Shown here one piece after another: positions 1 to 5,469 of a DNA stretch of 6,038 nucleotides. Made by a program: the position numbers and the translations under genes. The notes beneath the pieces were generated by a model, which was given only the letters and a program-made list of their open reading frames with translations, was not told the DNA's origin and made no database searches. Position 1 is the stretch's first letter. Every line of letters starts with the position of its first letter. Location: contig CAJLPX010000060.1 in the NCBI GenBank assembly GCA_905208635.1, positions 1 through 6,038 on the forward strand, given 5' to 3'. This stretch comes from an uncultured Collinsella sp. (GTDB lineage Bacteria > Actinomycetota > Coriobacteriia > Coriobacteriales > Coriobacteriaceae).

Positions 1-65
1 TCCGTGATGGTAAACACATCGGGATCAAAGGCATCCTGCGGGTTTTTCTTCTTGAACAGCCCCAT
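1..65 (-). CDS. N-terminal fragment of an unidentified protein (runs off left edge)
   Basis: A minus-strand reading frame begins with ATG at 65-63 and stays open to the window edge, giving 21 complete codons that read MGLFKKKNPQDAFDPDVFTI plus T. A strong Shine-Dalgarno sequence GGGAGG (plus-strand 71-76) lies 5 nt upstream of the ATG, and the upstream DNA is A+T-richer, as expected for a promoter. This supports a real start rather than a chance ORF. The fragment has a short basic start (KKK) followed by an acidic/polar stretch, and no signal peptide is evident. I do not recognise the family, and the piece is too short to assign a function. The gene points the same way as xfp but is separated from it by 418 bp containing two large hairpins, so it is probably a separate transcription unit. 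Confidence 0.72.
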   Translation of the reverse strand, partial: MGLFKKKNPQDAFDPDVFTIT

Positions 66-102
66 ATCAGCCTCCCGTACTAACACTTAACAACTCGAGC
101 TA

Positions 103-121
103 AATATAGCACCAATTTCAA
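103..121 (-). promoter_or_regulatory. Weak candidate promoter elements for the left-edge gene
   Basis: On the minus strand, TATATT (plus-strand 103-108) could be a -10 box about 38 nt upstream of the left-edge gene's ATG. TTGAAA (plus-strand 116-121) looks like a -35 box but lies only 7 nt from TATATT, too close to act with it. No good -35 sits at the standard 16-18 nt distance. The location is right for a promoter and the DNA is locally A+T-rich, but the call is weak. Confidence 0.25.
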
Positions 122-189
122 GCCGTCACTTTAGCACATCGGTGCGCGGCGCCTACGGCTCGCCCAGCGGGGAATACGTACGGACGAGA

Positions 190-258
190 GCCGGGGTGCC
201 TGCTTTGTTTTGAGAAGTGGGCTCCGCGAACTTCTCAAAACAAAGCAGGCACCCCGGC
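190..258. repeat. Hairpin palindrome H1, 29-bp perfect stem with 11-nt loop
   Basis: Positions 190-218 are the exact reverse complement of 230-258, so 29 bp pair without mismatch around the 11-nt loop GGGCTCCGCGA (219-229). The outer stem starts GCCGGGGTGCC; the neck next to the loop is GAGAAGT paired with ACTTCTC. No run of T follows on either strand, so it is not a textbook intrinsic terminator. It lies about 125 bp upstream of the left-edge gene's start. The neck and loop recur, inverted, in the palindrome at 372-456 with one base different, while the outer stems differ. This marks it as one copy of a repeat family. Its function is not known from the sequence. Confidence 0.93.
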
Positions 259-371
259 CCCGGCGATGTATCACTGGCTGACCAAAGTTACATACACAGC
301 TTCCAAGGCAGCATCAGCAAAGTCCCTATTTCATTAAAAAATATCAGCCTCGCATATCGAAACGGTCGAGA
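259..371. other. Spacer between the two head-sharing hairpins, no gene seen
   Basis: These 113 bp lie between the hairpins at 190-258 and 372-456 and are visibly richer in A+T than the neighbouring DNA. They contain an A6 run at about 336-341 (T6 on the minus strand) and no convincing ORF. A minus-strand mini-ORF of 8 codons (MLPWKLCM) exists, but its possible ribosome site (AGGGA) is poorly spaced, so I do not call it. The T6 run is about 30 nt beyond the second hairpin on the minus strand, too far away to complete a normal terminator for xfp. Confidence 0.6.
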
Positions 372-456
372 GGGCCGCCTCCGGGCCGGTGCCCTTCCTC
401 GGAGAAGTTCGCGAAGCCCACTTCTCCGAGGAAGGGCACCGGCCCGGAGGCGGCCC
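372..456. repeat. Hairpin palindrome H2, 37-bp perfect stem with 11-nt loop
   Basis: Positions 372-408 and 420-456 are exact reverse complements, 37 bp with no mismatch, closing the 11-nt loop TCGCGAAGCCC (409-419). The outer stem starts GGGCCGCCTCCGGGCC; the neck next to the loop is GAGAAGT paired with ACTTCTC. Read on the minus strand, the neck plus loop matches that of the palindrome at 190-258 at 24 of 25 positions. It lies 27 nt past the xfp stop codon, so it would form at the 3' end of xfp mRNA. It could stabilise that end, help end transcription, or be an RNase III substrate. No T-tract follows it directly on the minus strand, so calling it the xfp terminator is only a possibility. Confidence 0.94.
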
Positions 457-483
457 CAGCGCGAGGCAGTCCCGGATGCCTAC

Positions 484-3012
484 CTACTCGTTGTCGCCCG
501 CGGTCATCTGCGTTGCGGAGAGCGCGCCGTCGGCTGCTGTTGCGGCTGCGGCGTCGGGCCAGACCCAGTCGGTGAAGGCCGGGTGGTCGTAGCCCTCATC
601 GCACGCGAACTCAAAGGCCTCGGTGCGGAATGCCTCCCACTTATCAATCTGCTCGGCAAACTTATCGTCGTCGACCATGCGCAGCATGTCGGCGGCAAGC
701 GCCCAGCGGTCCATGTTGTTCAGACGCAGCATGTCGAACGGCGTGGTCGTGGAGCCTTTCTCCTCGTAGCCGTGGACGCGGAAGGCATCGTGGCCGGGGC
801 GGTTCCAAATCAGACGGCGGATCGTGCCGGCATAGGCGTGGAATGCGAAGAGCACGGGCTTCTCGCCGCAACCGAACAGCTCAGCCCAGCGCTCATCGCT
901 TATAGCCTGGTCGTTCTCGCAGACATTCTGGATCTTGAGCAGGTCGACCACGTTAACGAACCACACCTTAATGCCTAGCTCGCGCAGCATATCGGTTGCA
1001 GCCAGGGCCTCGAGCGTCGGTACGTCACCGCAGGTGGCGACCACAACGTCAGCCTCGGCGAGCGAGTTGGCGGTCGATGCCCACTCCCAAGTCGCGACGC
1101 CCTCGGCGAGTTCGGACTTGGCCTCGTCGACCGTCTGGAAGGTGGGGGCGGGCTGCTTGCCGCAGAAGATGGCGTTGACGCAGTCGGTGGACTGGTAGAC
1201 GCGCTCGGCCACAGCGAGGGCCATGTTGGCGTCGGCCGGATAGTAGGCATTCACGATATGCGTGTCGTTGGCCTTGTTGAGCAGCAGGTCGATAAAGCCG
1301 GGGTCCTGGTGCGAGAAGCCGTTGTGGTCTTGGCGCCACACGTGGCTCGACAGCAAAATGTTGAGGCCGCTGATGGGAGCACGCCACGGAATCTCGCGCT
1401 TGGTGGCCTCGAGCCATTTGCAGTGCTGGTTGACCATGGAATCGACGACGTGGACAAAGCTCTCGTAGGAGCTCCACACGCCGGAGCGGCCGGTGAGCAC
1501 GTAGGCTTCGAGGAGGCCCTCACATTGGTGCTCGGACAGCTGCTCGACAACCTTACCGGAGCCGGCCAGCAGCTCGTCGTTGGCCTCGTCCTCGTAGAAT
1601 CCGGCATCCCACTGCTTCTTGGTCACCTTGTAGGCAGCCTGCAGGCGGTTGGACGCGGTCTCGTCGGGACCGAAGATGCGGAAGTCGTCCATGTTCTTGG
1701 CCAGGACGTCGGCGGTGTACTCACCAAAGACACGGGCGGCCTCGGTGGAGCCCCAGCCATGACCCTTACTTGCGACGGGTATCTCGTGGGCATGGATATC
1801 GGGCAGCTCGAGCTCGCGGCGCACCTTGCCGCCGTTTGCGTTGGGATTGGCGCCGATGCGCAGCTCGCCGGTCGGCATAAAGGCCGTCACCTCGGGGCGC
1901 ACCTGGCCCTCGGGCGTAAAGAGTTCCTCGGGCTTGTAGGAGCGCAGCCACTCGCGAAGCACGCGGAAGTGCTCGTGGGTGTCCTTGGCACTCGCCAGCG
2001 GCACCTGATGCGCGCGCCAGGAGTCCTCGGTCTTCTTGCCGTCGATGTGCTTGGGGCAAGTCCAGCCCTTGGGCGTGCGGAACACGATCATGGGATAGGC
2101 TGGACGGACCACGGTCTCGCCCGCGGCGGCCTGGGCCTGAGCGGTGGCCTTGATATCGCAGATCTCGTCAAAGACCTGCTCAAACAGGGCGGCGAAACGC
2201 TCGTGGATGCTCACGTGGCTCTCGTCGTCAAAGCCGGCGACAAAGAAGTGCGGCTTGTAGCCCATGCCCTCAAAGAACTTGGTGAGCTCCTCGTCGGACA
2301 CGCGGGCAAGGATGGTGGGGTTGGCGATCTTGTAACCATTGAGGTGCAGGATCGGCAGGACGATGCCGTCGGTTGCCGGGTTTACGAGCTTGTTGGACTG
2401 CCAAGAGGTCGCGAGCGGACCGGTCTCGGACTCGCCGTCGCCCACCACGGCCACGGCCAGCAGGCTCGGGTTGTCCATGACGGCACCGTAGGCGTGGCTG
2501 AGCGTGTAGCCGAGCTCGCCGCCCTCGTGGATGGAGCCGGGCGTCTCGGGCGCAAAGTGGCTCGGGATGCCGCCGGGATAGGAGAACTGGCGGAAGAACT
2601 TCTGCAGGCCGGCCTCATCATTGGTGATGTCGGGGCGGATCTCATGGTAGGTACCATCGAGCAGCGACTGGGCGGTGCCGGCGGGGCCACCGTGGCCCGG
2701 GCCCATCAGAAAGATGGCGTTCTGGTTGTGGTCGGCAATAAGGCGGTTGACGTGGCCGAACAGGAAGTTAATGCCGGGCGTGGTGCCCCAGTGACCAACC
2801 AGGCGATGCTTGACGTCCGGACGACCAAAGTCGCGCGTCTCGCCGGTCTTCTCGTCAACAAAGTCGCTGCGCATCAGCGGGTTGGAGCGAAGGTAAATCT
2901 GGCCGACGGACAGGTAGTTCGAGGCACGCCAATACAGGTCGACGCCCTCGAGCTCGGAAGCCGGCACCTCGTGGCCCAGCTTTTGCCACGGCGTTCCCAG
3001 AGTTTTAGCCAT
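484..3012 (-). CDS. xfp: Xylulose-5-phosphate/fructose-6-phosphate phosphoketolase
   Basis: This 842-residue protein is a thiamine-diphosphate enzyme. The family splits xylulose-5-P (and often fructose-6-P) with phosphate to acetyl phosphate plus glyceraldehyde-3-P (or erythrose-4-P), the key step of the phosphoketolase or bifid shunt in the cytoplasm. The usual three-part architecture (N-terminal, middle, C-terminal XFP domains) is complete. Visible active-site motifs are GHWGTTPG (His74), GPGHGGPAG (His107), SHFAPETPGS (His152), the ThDP-binding GDGESETGP at 191-199, LHLNGYKIANPT at 222-233, RAHQ (His335), QLSEHQCEG (Glu494) and RQDHNGFSHQDP (His563, His568). As I recall them, these match the bifidobacterial catalytic residues with a constant numbering offset. 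The family is usually about 790-825 residues; the extra length here is mainly an insertion near residues 52-63. The tail ends TAGDNE, as in bifidobacterial enzymes. The ATG at 3012 has AAGGGA 8 nt upstream. The gene follows a LacI-type regulator and has two operators in its promoter region. Confidence 0.97.
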   Translation of the reverse strand: MAKTLGTPWQKLGHEVPASELEGVDLYWRASNYLSVGQIYLRSNPLMRSDFVDEKTGETRDFGRPDVKHRLVGHWGTTPGINFLFGHVNRLIADHNQNAIFLMGPGHGGPAGTAQSLLDGTYHEIRPDITNDEAGLQKFFRQFSYPGGIPSHFAPETPGSIHEGGELGYTLSHAYGAVMDNPSLLAVAVVGDGESETGPLATSWQSNKLVNPATDGIVLPILHLNGYKIANPTILARVSDEELTKFFEGMGYKPHFFVAGFDDESHVSIHERFAALFEQVFDEICDIKATAQAQAAAGETVVRPAYPMIVFRTPKGWTCPKHIDGKKTEDSWRAHQVPLASAKDTHEHFRVLREWLRSYKPEELFTPEGQVRPEVTAFMPTGELRIGANPNANGGKVRRELELPDIHAHEIPVASKGHGWGSTEAARVFGEYTADVLAKNMDDFRIFGPDETASNRLQAAYKVTKKQWDAGFYEDEANDELLAGSGKVVEQLSEHQCEGLLEAYVLTGRSGVWSSYESFVHVVDSMVNQHCKWLEATKREIPWRAPISGLNILLSSHVWRQDHNGFSHQDPGFIDLLLNKANDTHIVNAYYPADANMALAVAERVYQSTDCVNAIFCGKQPAPTFQTVDEAKSELAEGVATWEWASTANSLAEADVVVATCGDVPTLEALAATDMLRELGIKVWFVNVVDLLKIQNVCENDQAISDERWAELFGCGEKPVLFAFHAYAGTIRRLIWNRPGHDAFRVHGYEEKGSTTTPFDMLRLNNMDRWALAADMLRMVDDDKFAEQIDKWEAFRTEAFEFACDEGYDHPAFTDWVWPDAAAATAADGALSATQMTAGDNE

Positions 3013-3070
3013 TGTTTATGTCCCTTCGCTGTATGGTCACCCTCCAATACGGCAACCTTTCGTTGAGACA

Positions 3071-3076
3071 AGTATA
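3071..3076 (-). promoter_or_regulatory. Probable -10 box of the xfp promoter
   Basis: The minus strand reads TATACT here, one base from the sigma-70 consensus. It predicts a transcription start near 3064 and a leader of about 52 nt before the xfp ATG. No good -35 is present at 17 nt (the hexamer there reads TACTGA), and the spacer and -35 positions are occupied by a LacI-type operator. A weak -35 fits a promoter whose output depends on a regulator. Confidence 0.55.
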
Positions 3077-3078
3077 TT

Positions 3079-3096
3079 TGGTAAAACGTTTTATCA
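3079..3096. promoter_or_regulatory. LacI-family operator O1 in the xfp promoter
   Basis: TGGTAAAACGTTTTATCA is an 18-bp palindrome centred on CG (3087/3088) with one mismatched pair. A central CG flanked by A/T runs is typical of LacI/GalR-family operators, and a LacI-type regulator gene lies immediately upstream. The site covers the spacer and reaches the -35 position of the predicted xfp promoter, which would favour repression by blocking RNA polymerase. Confidence 0.8.
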
Positions 3097-3099
3097 GTA

Positions 3100-3117
3100 T
3101 GAAAAAACGTTTTACCA
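3100..3117. promoter_or_regulatory. LacI-family operator O2 upstream of xfp
   Basis: TGAAAAAACGTTTTACCA is a second CG-centred, imperfect palindrome (two mismatched pairs) with the same core AAAACGTTTT as the site at 3079-3096. Its centre is exactly 21 bp from that site's centre, two helical turns, so two repressor dimers would sit on the same face of the DNA. It lies just upstream of the -35 position. Confidence 0.75.
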
Positions 3118-3133
3118 TCCTGATTTGCCATGT

Positions 3134-3175
3134 TGACAGGCAGAAGCAGACATTCATCTGCGGCATTGCCTGTCA
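3134..3175. repeat. Interrupted inverted repeat (stem-loop) between regulator gene and xfp
   Basis: TGACAGGCA (3134-3142) is repeated inverted as TGCCTGTCA (3167-3175). Inside, GCAGA (3146-3150) pairs with TCTGC (3157-3161) around a 6-nt loop, so a 9+5-bp stem with an internal bulge can form. It starts 41 nt past the stop of the regulator gene. It might end the regulator transcript, but neither strand has a T-tract after it. It could instead be a protein-binding dyad or an mRNA 3'-end structure. Confidence 0.5.
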
Positions 3176-3216
3176 CAGGTGCTCCACATTCAGTCTCTGC
3201 AAATTGATAAACGTGT

Positions 3217-4245
3217 TTAGCTGTGTTTAGTAAGCTCGAGCACGCTGTCCTTAACGATAAGCGCCGGCTCCAGAACGACCTCTTCGGCACGCCTACCGCC
3301 CCTACCGGCAAGGCGCTTGGACATGCAGCCAAAAGCATGCTCGGCGAGCACGCCGGGGTCCTGCTCGATCGCGGTCAACGTCGGCTCAAAGAGAACGTCG
3401 GCCGCCGAGTTGTCATAGCTCACCACCGAGATATCGCCCGGAATGCTCTTCCCCATCTCGTGCAGGCGCTTGAGCAAACCGAGGGCAATGTTATCCGAGC
3501 TTGCGAACACGGCGGTGGCGTCGGTTGCGAGCACCGCCTCCGAGGCCTCGTAGGCACTCGGAATGTAGTACTCGCTCTCAAACTCCAAACGCGCGTCGAT
3601 CGGCAGCCCCACCTCGCGCAGCGCACGCTCGTAGCCGGCAAGACGCTTACGACCCGTATTGGAACGGCGCGCATTAACCAAGCAGGCAATACGACGGTGG
3701 CCCTGCTCGATTAGATAGCGGGTGGCCATATAGCCGCCCATCTCGTGGTCGAACATCACCTTGTCGCACTCGAGTCCCTCAATGGCACGGTCAGCCATTA
3801 CCGCCGGGATGGGCAGATGGCTGACTTCTTCGCGCAAAGCGCGGTCGTCCGAGAATTCGTCGCCCACGACCAAGAACACGCCATCGACGCCGCGCGTCAC
3901 CAGCTGGCGCAGGAGCTCTAGATCGTCCTCGGCGCTTCCACCCGAGCTGGTAATAAAGAGCGCGTAGCCGTCCTCGCGGCAGCGCTTTTCCAGACTGCCA
4001 GCGAGCGAGGCAAAAAATCGGCTCTCGATGTTGGGAACGATAAGGCCCAGCGTGCGCGACTCGCGCATGACCAGGCTGCGCGCGATCTGGTTGGGAACAT
4101 AGTGGTTGCGCGCCGCGACCTCTTTGATGCGCTTGCGGTTTTCTTCCGAGATGCGACAAGGCCGGTTGTTGAGAACAAGCGAGACCGACGAGGGGGAAAG
4201 CCCCACCTCCTGGGCAATCTGCTTGAGAGTAACTTTGTTGCCCAT
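3217..4245 (-). CDS. LacI/GalR-family transcriptional regulator
   Basis: The 342-residue protein has the length and layout of a LacI/GalR repressor. An N-terminal helix-turn-helix spans about residues 5-26 (VTLKQIAQEVGLSPSSVSLV). A hinge helix lies at about 50-60 (VPNQIARSL, with Leu58 as the likely minor-groove lever). A periplasmic-binding-protein-like effector domain follows from about residue 65 (GLIVPNIESRFFASL) to about 330. Family signatures include the inner-domain stretch ASSDNIALGLLKRLHEMG near 248-265 and the motif TLTAIEQDP near 289-297. The ATG at 4245 has a strong AAGGAG 4 nt upstream. It is codirectional with xfp, 204 bp upstream, and two CG-centred operators sit in that gap, so xfp is its most likely target. 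The effector cannot be read from the sequence; a sugar or sugar phosphate feeding the phosphoketolase pathway is an inference. Confidence 0.95.
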   Translation of the reverse strand: MGNKVTLKQIAQEVGLSPSSVSLVLNNRPCRISEENRKRIKEVAARNHYVPNQIARSLVMRESRTLGLIVPNIESRFFASLAGSLEKRCREDGYALFITSSGGSAEDDLELLRQLVTRGVDGVFLVVGDEFSDDRALREEVSHLPIPAVMADRAIEGLECDKVMFDHEMGGYMATRYLIEQGHRRIACLVNARRSNTGRKRLAGYERALREVGLPIDARLEFESEYYIPSAYEASEAVLATDATAVFASSDNIALGLLKRLHEMGKSIPGDISVVSYDNSAADVLFEPTLTAIEQDPGVLAEHAFGCMSKRLAGRGGRRAEEVVLEPALIVKDSVLELTKHS

Positions 4246-4280
4246 CTCGCTCCTTCCGAGTATTCGCGCAATCTCTTGAA

Positions 4281-4286
4281 AGTATA
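4281..4286 (-). promoter_or_regulatory. Probable -10 box of the regulator gene
   Basis: The minus strand reads TATACT here, the same hexamer as the predicted xfp -10. It lies 35 nt upstream of the regulator's ATG. The hexamer 17 nt further upstream (CACCGA) is a poor -35. Confidence 0.5.
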
Positions 4287-4307
4287 GCGACTACCCCTCT
4301 ACCTCGG

Positions 4308-4324
4308 TGATAAACACTTTACCA
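4308..4324. promoter_or_regulatory. Operator-like site in front of the regulator gene (possible autoregulation)
   Basis: On the minus strand this reads TGGTAAAGTGTTTATCA. Its 7-bp outer halves, TGGTAAA and TTTATCA, are identical to those of the operator at 3079-3096, but they are separated by 3 bp (GTG) rather than 4 (ACGT), so the central CG is lost. It overlaps the -35 region of the predicted regulator promoter and lies upstream of the divergent murB. It may be a degenerate autoregulatory operator; with the spacing changed, binding is uncertain. Confidence 0.45.
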
Positions 4325-4379
4325 ATCCGGTGGACGGCTGTTTTATCGCCGCCAGCGCACCAAATCCGTCCGGGTGGGG

Positions 4380-4385
4380 TATATT
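4380..4385 (+). promoter_or_regulatory. Weak candidate -10 box for murB
   Basis: TATATT lies 43 nt upstream of the chosen murB ATG and would give a leader of roughly 37 nt. No recognisable -35 is found 17 nt upstream (GCACCA). If this is the promoter, the GTG at 4330 cannot be the start codon because it would lie outside the transcript. Confidence 0.3.
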
Positions 4386-4413
4386 GCAATCGATTGATGA
4401 CAACGACCACCAA

Positions 4414-4420
4414 AAGGCGG
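4414..4420 (+). promoter_or_regulatory. murB ribosome binding site that decides the start
   Basis: AAGGCGG differs at one base from the ideal AAGGAGG and is 8 nt from the ATG at 4429. The alternative in-frame GTG at 4330 has no comparable site. The residues it would add (33, starting MDGCFIAAS) do not resemble the MurB N-terminus. Confidence 0.7.
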
Positions 4421-4428
4421 ATATCCGT

Positions 4429-5391
4429 ATGCACGAGAACGATTTTTTTAACGAGGACCTGCTGTGCGCGCTCGCTGGCGTTGCCGGCGAGGACAACGTG
4501 CTGATGAGCGAGCCCATGCGCGAGCACACCACGTTTAAGATCGGCGGTCCGGCCGACGTCTTTGTCACGCCCGATACTGAGCAGGGCCTCGTCGCCACGC
4601 TCGATACCTGCTATCGCTGCAATCTACCACTCACCATCGTGGGCAACGGCTCCGACTTGCTCGTCGGCGACAAGGGCATCCGCGGCGTCGTCGTAGCGCT
4701 GGGCGAGGGCCTCTCCGACATTACGGTCGACGGCACGCACGTCACGGCGGCAGCCGGCGCCTTGCTTTCCGATGTCGCAGCCGCGGCAGCCGAGGCCGGC
4801 CTTACCGGCATGGAGCCCATCTCGGGCATTCCCGGATCGGTCGGCGGTGCCTGCTACATGAACGCCGGAGCATACGGCGCTTGCATGGCCGATGTGCTGG
4901 AGTCCGTGCGCGTCTACAAGCCCGCACGCATGCTCGACGACGGCACCCGCGGTAGCGGCAGCATTATCGAGTTCGATGTCGATGAGCTCAACCTGGGCTA
5001 TCGCAAGAGCCGCATTGCCGACGACGGTTTCATCGTGCTTTCGGCCACTTTCAATCTCGCCCCGGGCAACGCCGCGATGATCAAGGCCGACATGGACGAC
5101 TACCGCCAGCGCCGCGAGGACAAGCAGCCGCTCGACATGCCGAGTGCCGGCTCCACCTTCAAGCGCCCCGAGGGCTACTTTGCCGGCAAGCTCATCATGG
5201 ACGCCGGCCTGCGAGGACACGCCATCGGCGGCGCGCAGGTGAGCGAAAAGCACTGCGGCTTCATCGTCAACGCCGACCACGCCACCGCCGCCGATGTCGA
5301 CGAACTCATCCGCCACATCCAAACAACCGTCAAAGACCAATTCGACGTAGACCTCGAACCCGAAGTCCACCGAGTCGGCGAATTCCTCTAA
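4429..5391 (+). CDS. murB: UDP-N-acetylenolpyruvoylglucosamine reductase (MurB)
   Basis: This 320-residue FAD enzyme reduces UDP-GlcNAc-enolpyruvate to UDP-MurNAc with NADPH, the second committed step of cytoplasmic peptidoglycan precursor synthesis. The FAD-binding half shows HTTFKIGGPADVFV (33-46), VGNGSDLLV (71-79) and the long loop GIPGSVGGACYMNAGAYG (133-150). The substrate-binding half shows YRKSR (191-195, Arg192), the catalytic-serine motif AGSTFKRP (Ser242, equivalent to E. coli Ser229), FAGKLI..AGLRG and the segment GGAQVSEKHCGFIVN (267-281). The late glutamate in EPEVHRVG (Glu312) corresponds to E. coli Glu325. All key residues are present and the length is normal for the shorter, Gram-positive-type MurB. 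The ATG at 4429 is chosen for its Shine-Dalgarno site; a GTG at 4330 is in frame but unsupported. The gene is divergent from the regulator gene and is followed 4 nt later by a hairpin terminator, so it appears monocistronic. Confidence 0.97.
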   Translation: MHENDFFNEDLLCALAGVAGEDNVLMSEPMREHTTFKIGGPADVFVTPDTEQGLVATLDTCYRCNLPLTIVGNGSDLLVGDKGIRGVVVALGEGLSDITVDGTHVTAAAGALLSDVAAAAAEAGLTGMEPISGIPGSVGGACYMNAGAYGACMADVLESVRVYKPARMLDDGTRGSGSIIEFDVDELNLGYRKSRIADDGFIVLSATFNLAPGNAAMIKADMDDYRQRREDKQPLDMPSAGSTFKRPEGYFAGKLIMDAGLRGHAIGGAQVSEKHCGFIVNADHATAADVDELIRHIQTTVKDQFDVDLEPEVHRVGEFL

Positions 5392-5395
5392 CAAA

Positions 5396-5417
5396 GAAGG
5401 CCCCGAAAGGGGCCTTC
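5396..5417. terminator. Hairpin terminator after murB, probably bidirectional
   Basis: GAAGGCCCC pairs with GGGGCCTTC over 9 bp with a GAAA tetraloop, beginning 4 nt after the murB stop. On the plus strand the trailing sequence is ACCATATTTATT, a poor T-tract; on the minus strand it is TTTGTTAG, a somewhat better one. It could therefore stop transcripts from both sides. The left foot CAAAGAAGGCC (5392-5402) recurs exactly at 5520-5530. Confidence 0.82.
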
Positions 5418-5469
5418 ACCATATTTATTCAGATAACCCAGTCCGGTGTGTCGCGCCCCGAACCCGAGA

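Noticed and set aside
190..456. CRISPR array or retron-like ncRNA
   Set aside because: There are only two copies, inverted and with different stems, no regular spacers, and no cas or reverse-transcriptase gene in the window.
190..456. Insertion sequence or composite element bounded by the two hairpins
   Set aside because: The 113-bp spacer encodes no transposase, and I see no matching direct duplication at 180-189 and 457-466.
217..978. 253-codon plus-strand open frame across both left hairpins and into the xfp 3' end
   Set aside because: It starts inside one palindrome, runs through the other and overlaps xfp antisense. The peptide is low-complexity and unrecognisable.
1258..3066. 602-codon plus-strand open frame opposite xfp
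   Set aside because: It is antisense to a clear full-length phosphoketolase. Long shadow frames are expected opposite GC-rich coding DNA, and the translation has no recognisable domain.
3133..3138. Plus-strand TTGACA as a -35 box
   Set aside because: No -10-like hexamer lies 16-18 nt downstream, no plus-strand gene follows, and the bases belong to the stem-loop at 3134-3175.
4330..4428. 33-residue N-terminal extension of MurB from a GTG start
   Set aside because: It has no good ribosome site, does not resemble the MurB family, and lies upstream of the likely murB promoter. The ATG at 4429 has AAGGCGG 8 nt upstream.
4624..5394. 256-codon minus-strand open frame opposite murB
   Set aside because: It is a shadow of murB, with a composition typical of reverse-strand translation (Val/Gly/His/Asp-rich) and no family resemblance.
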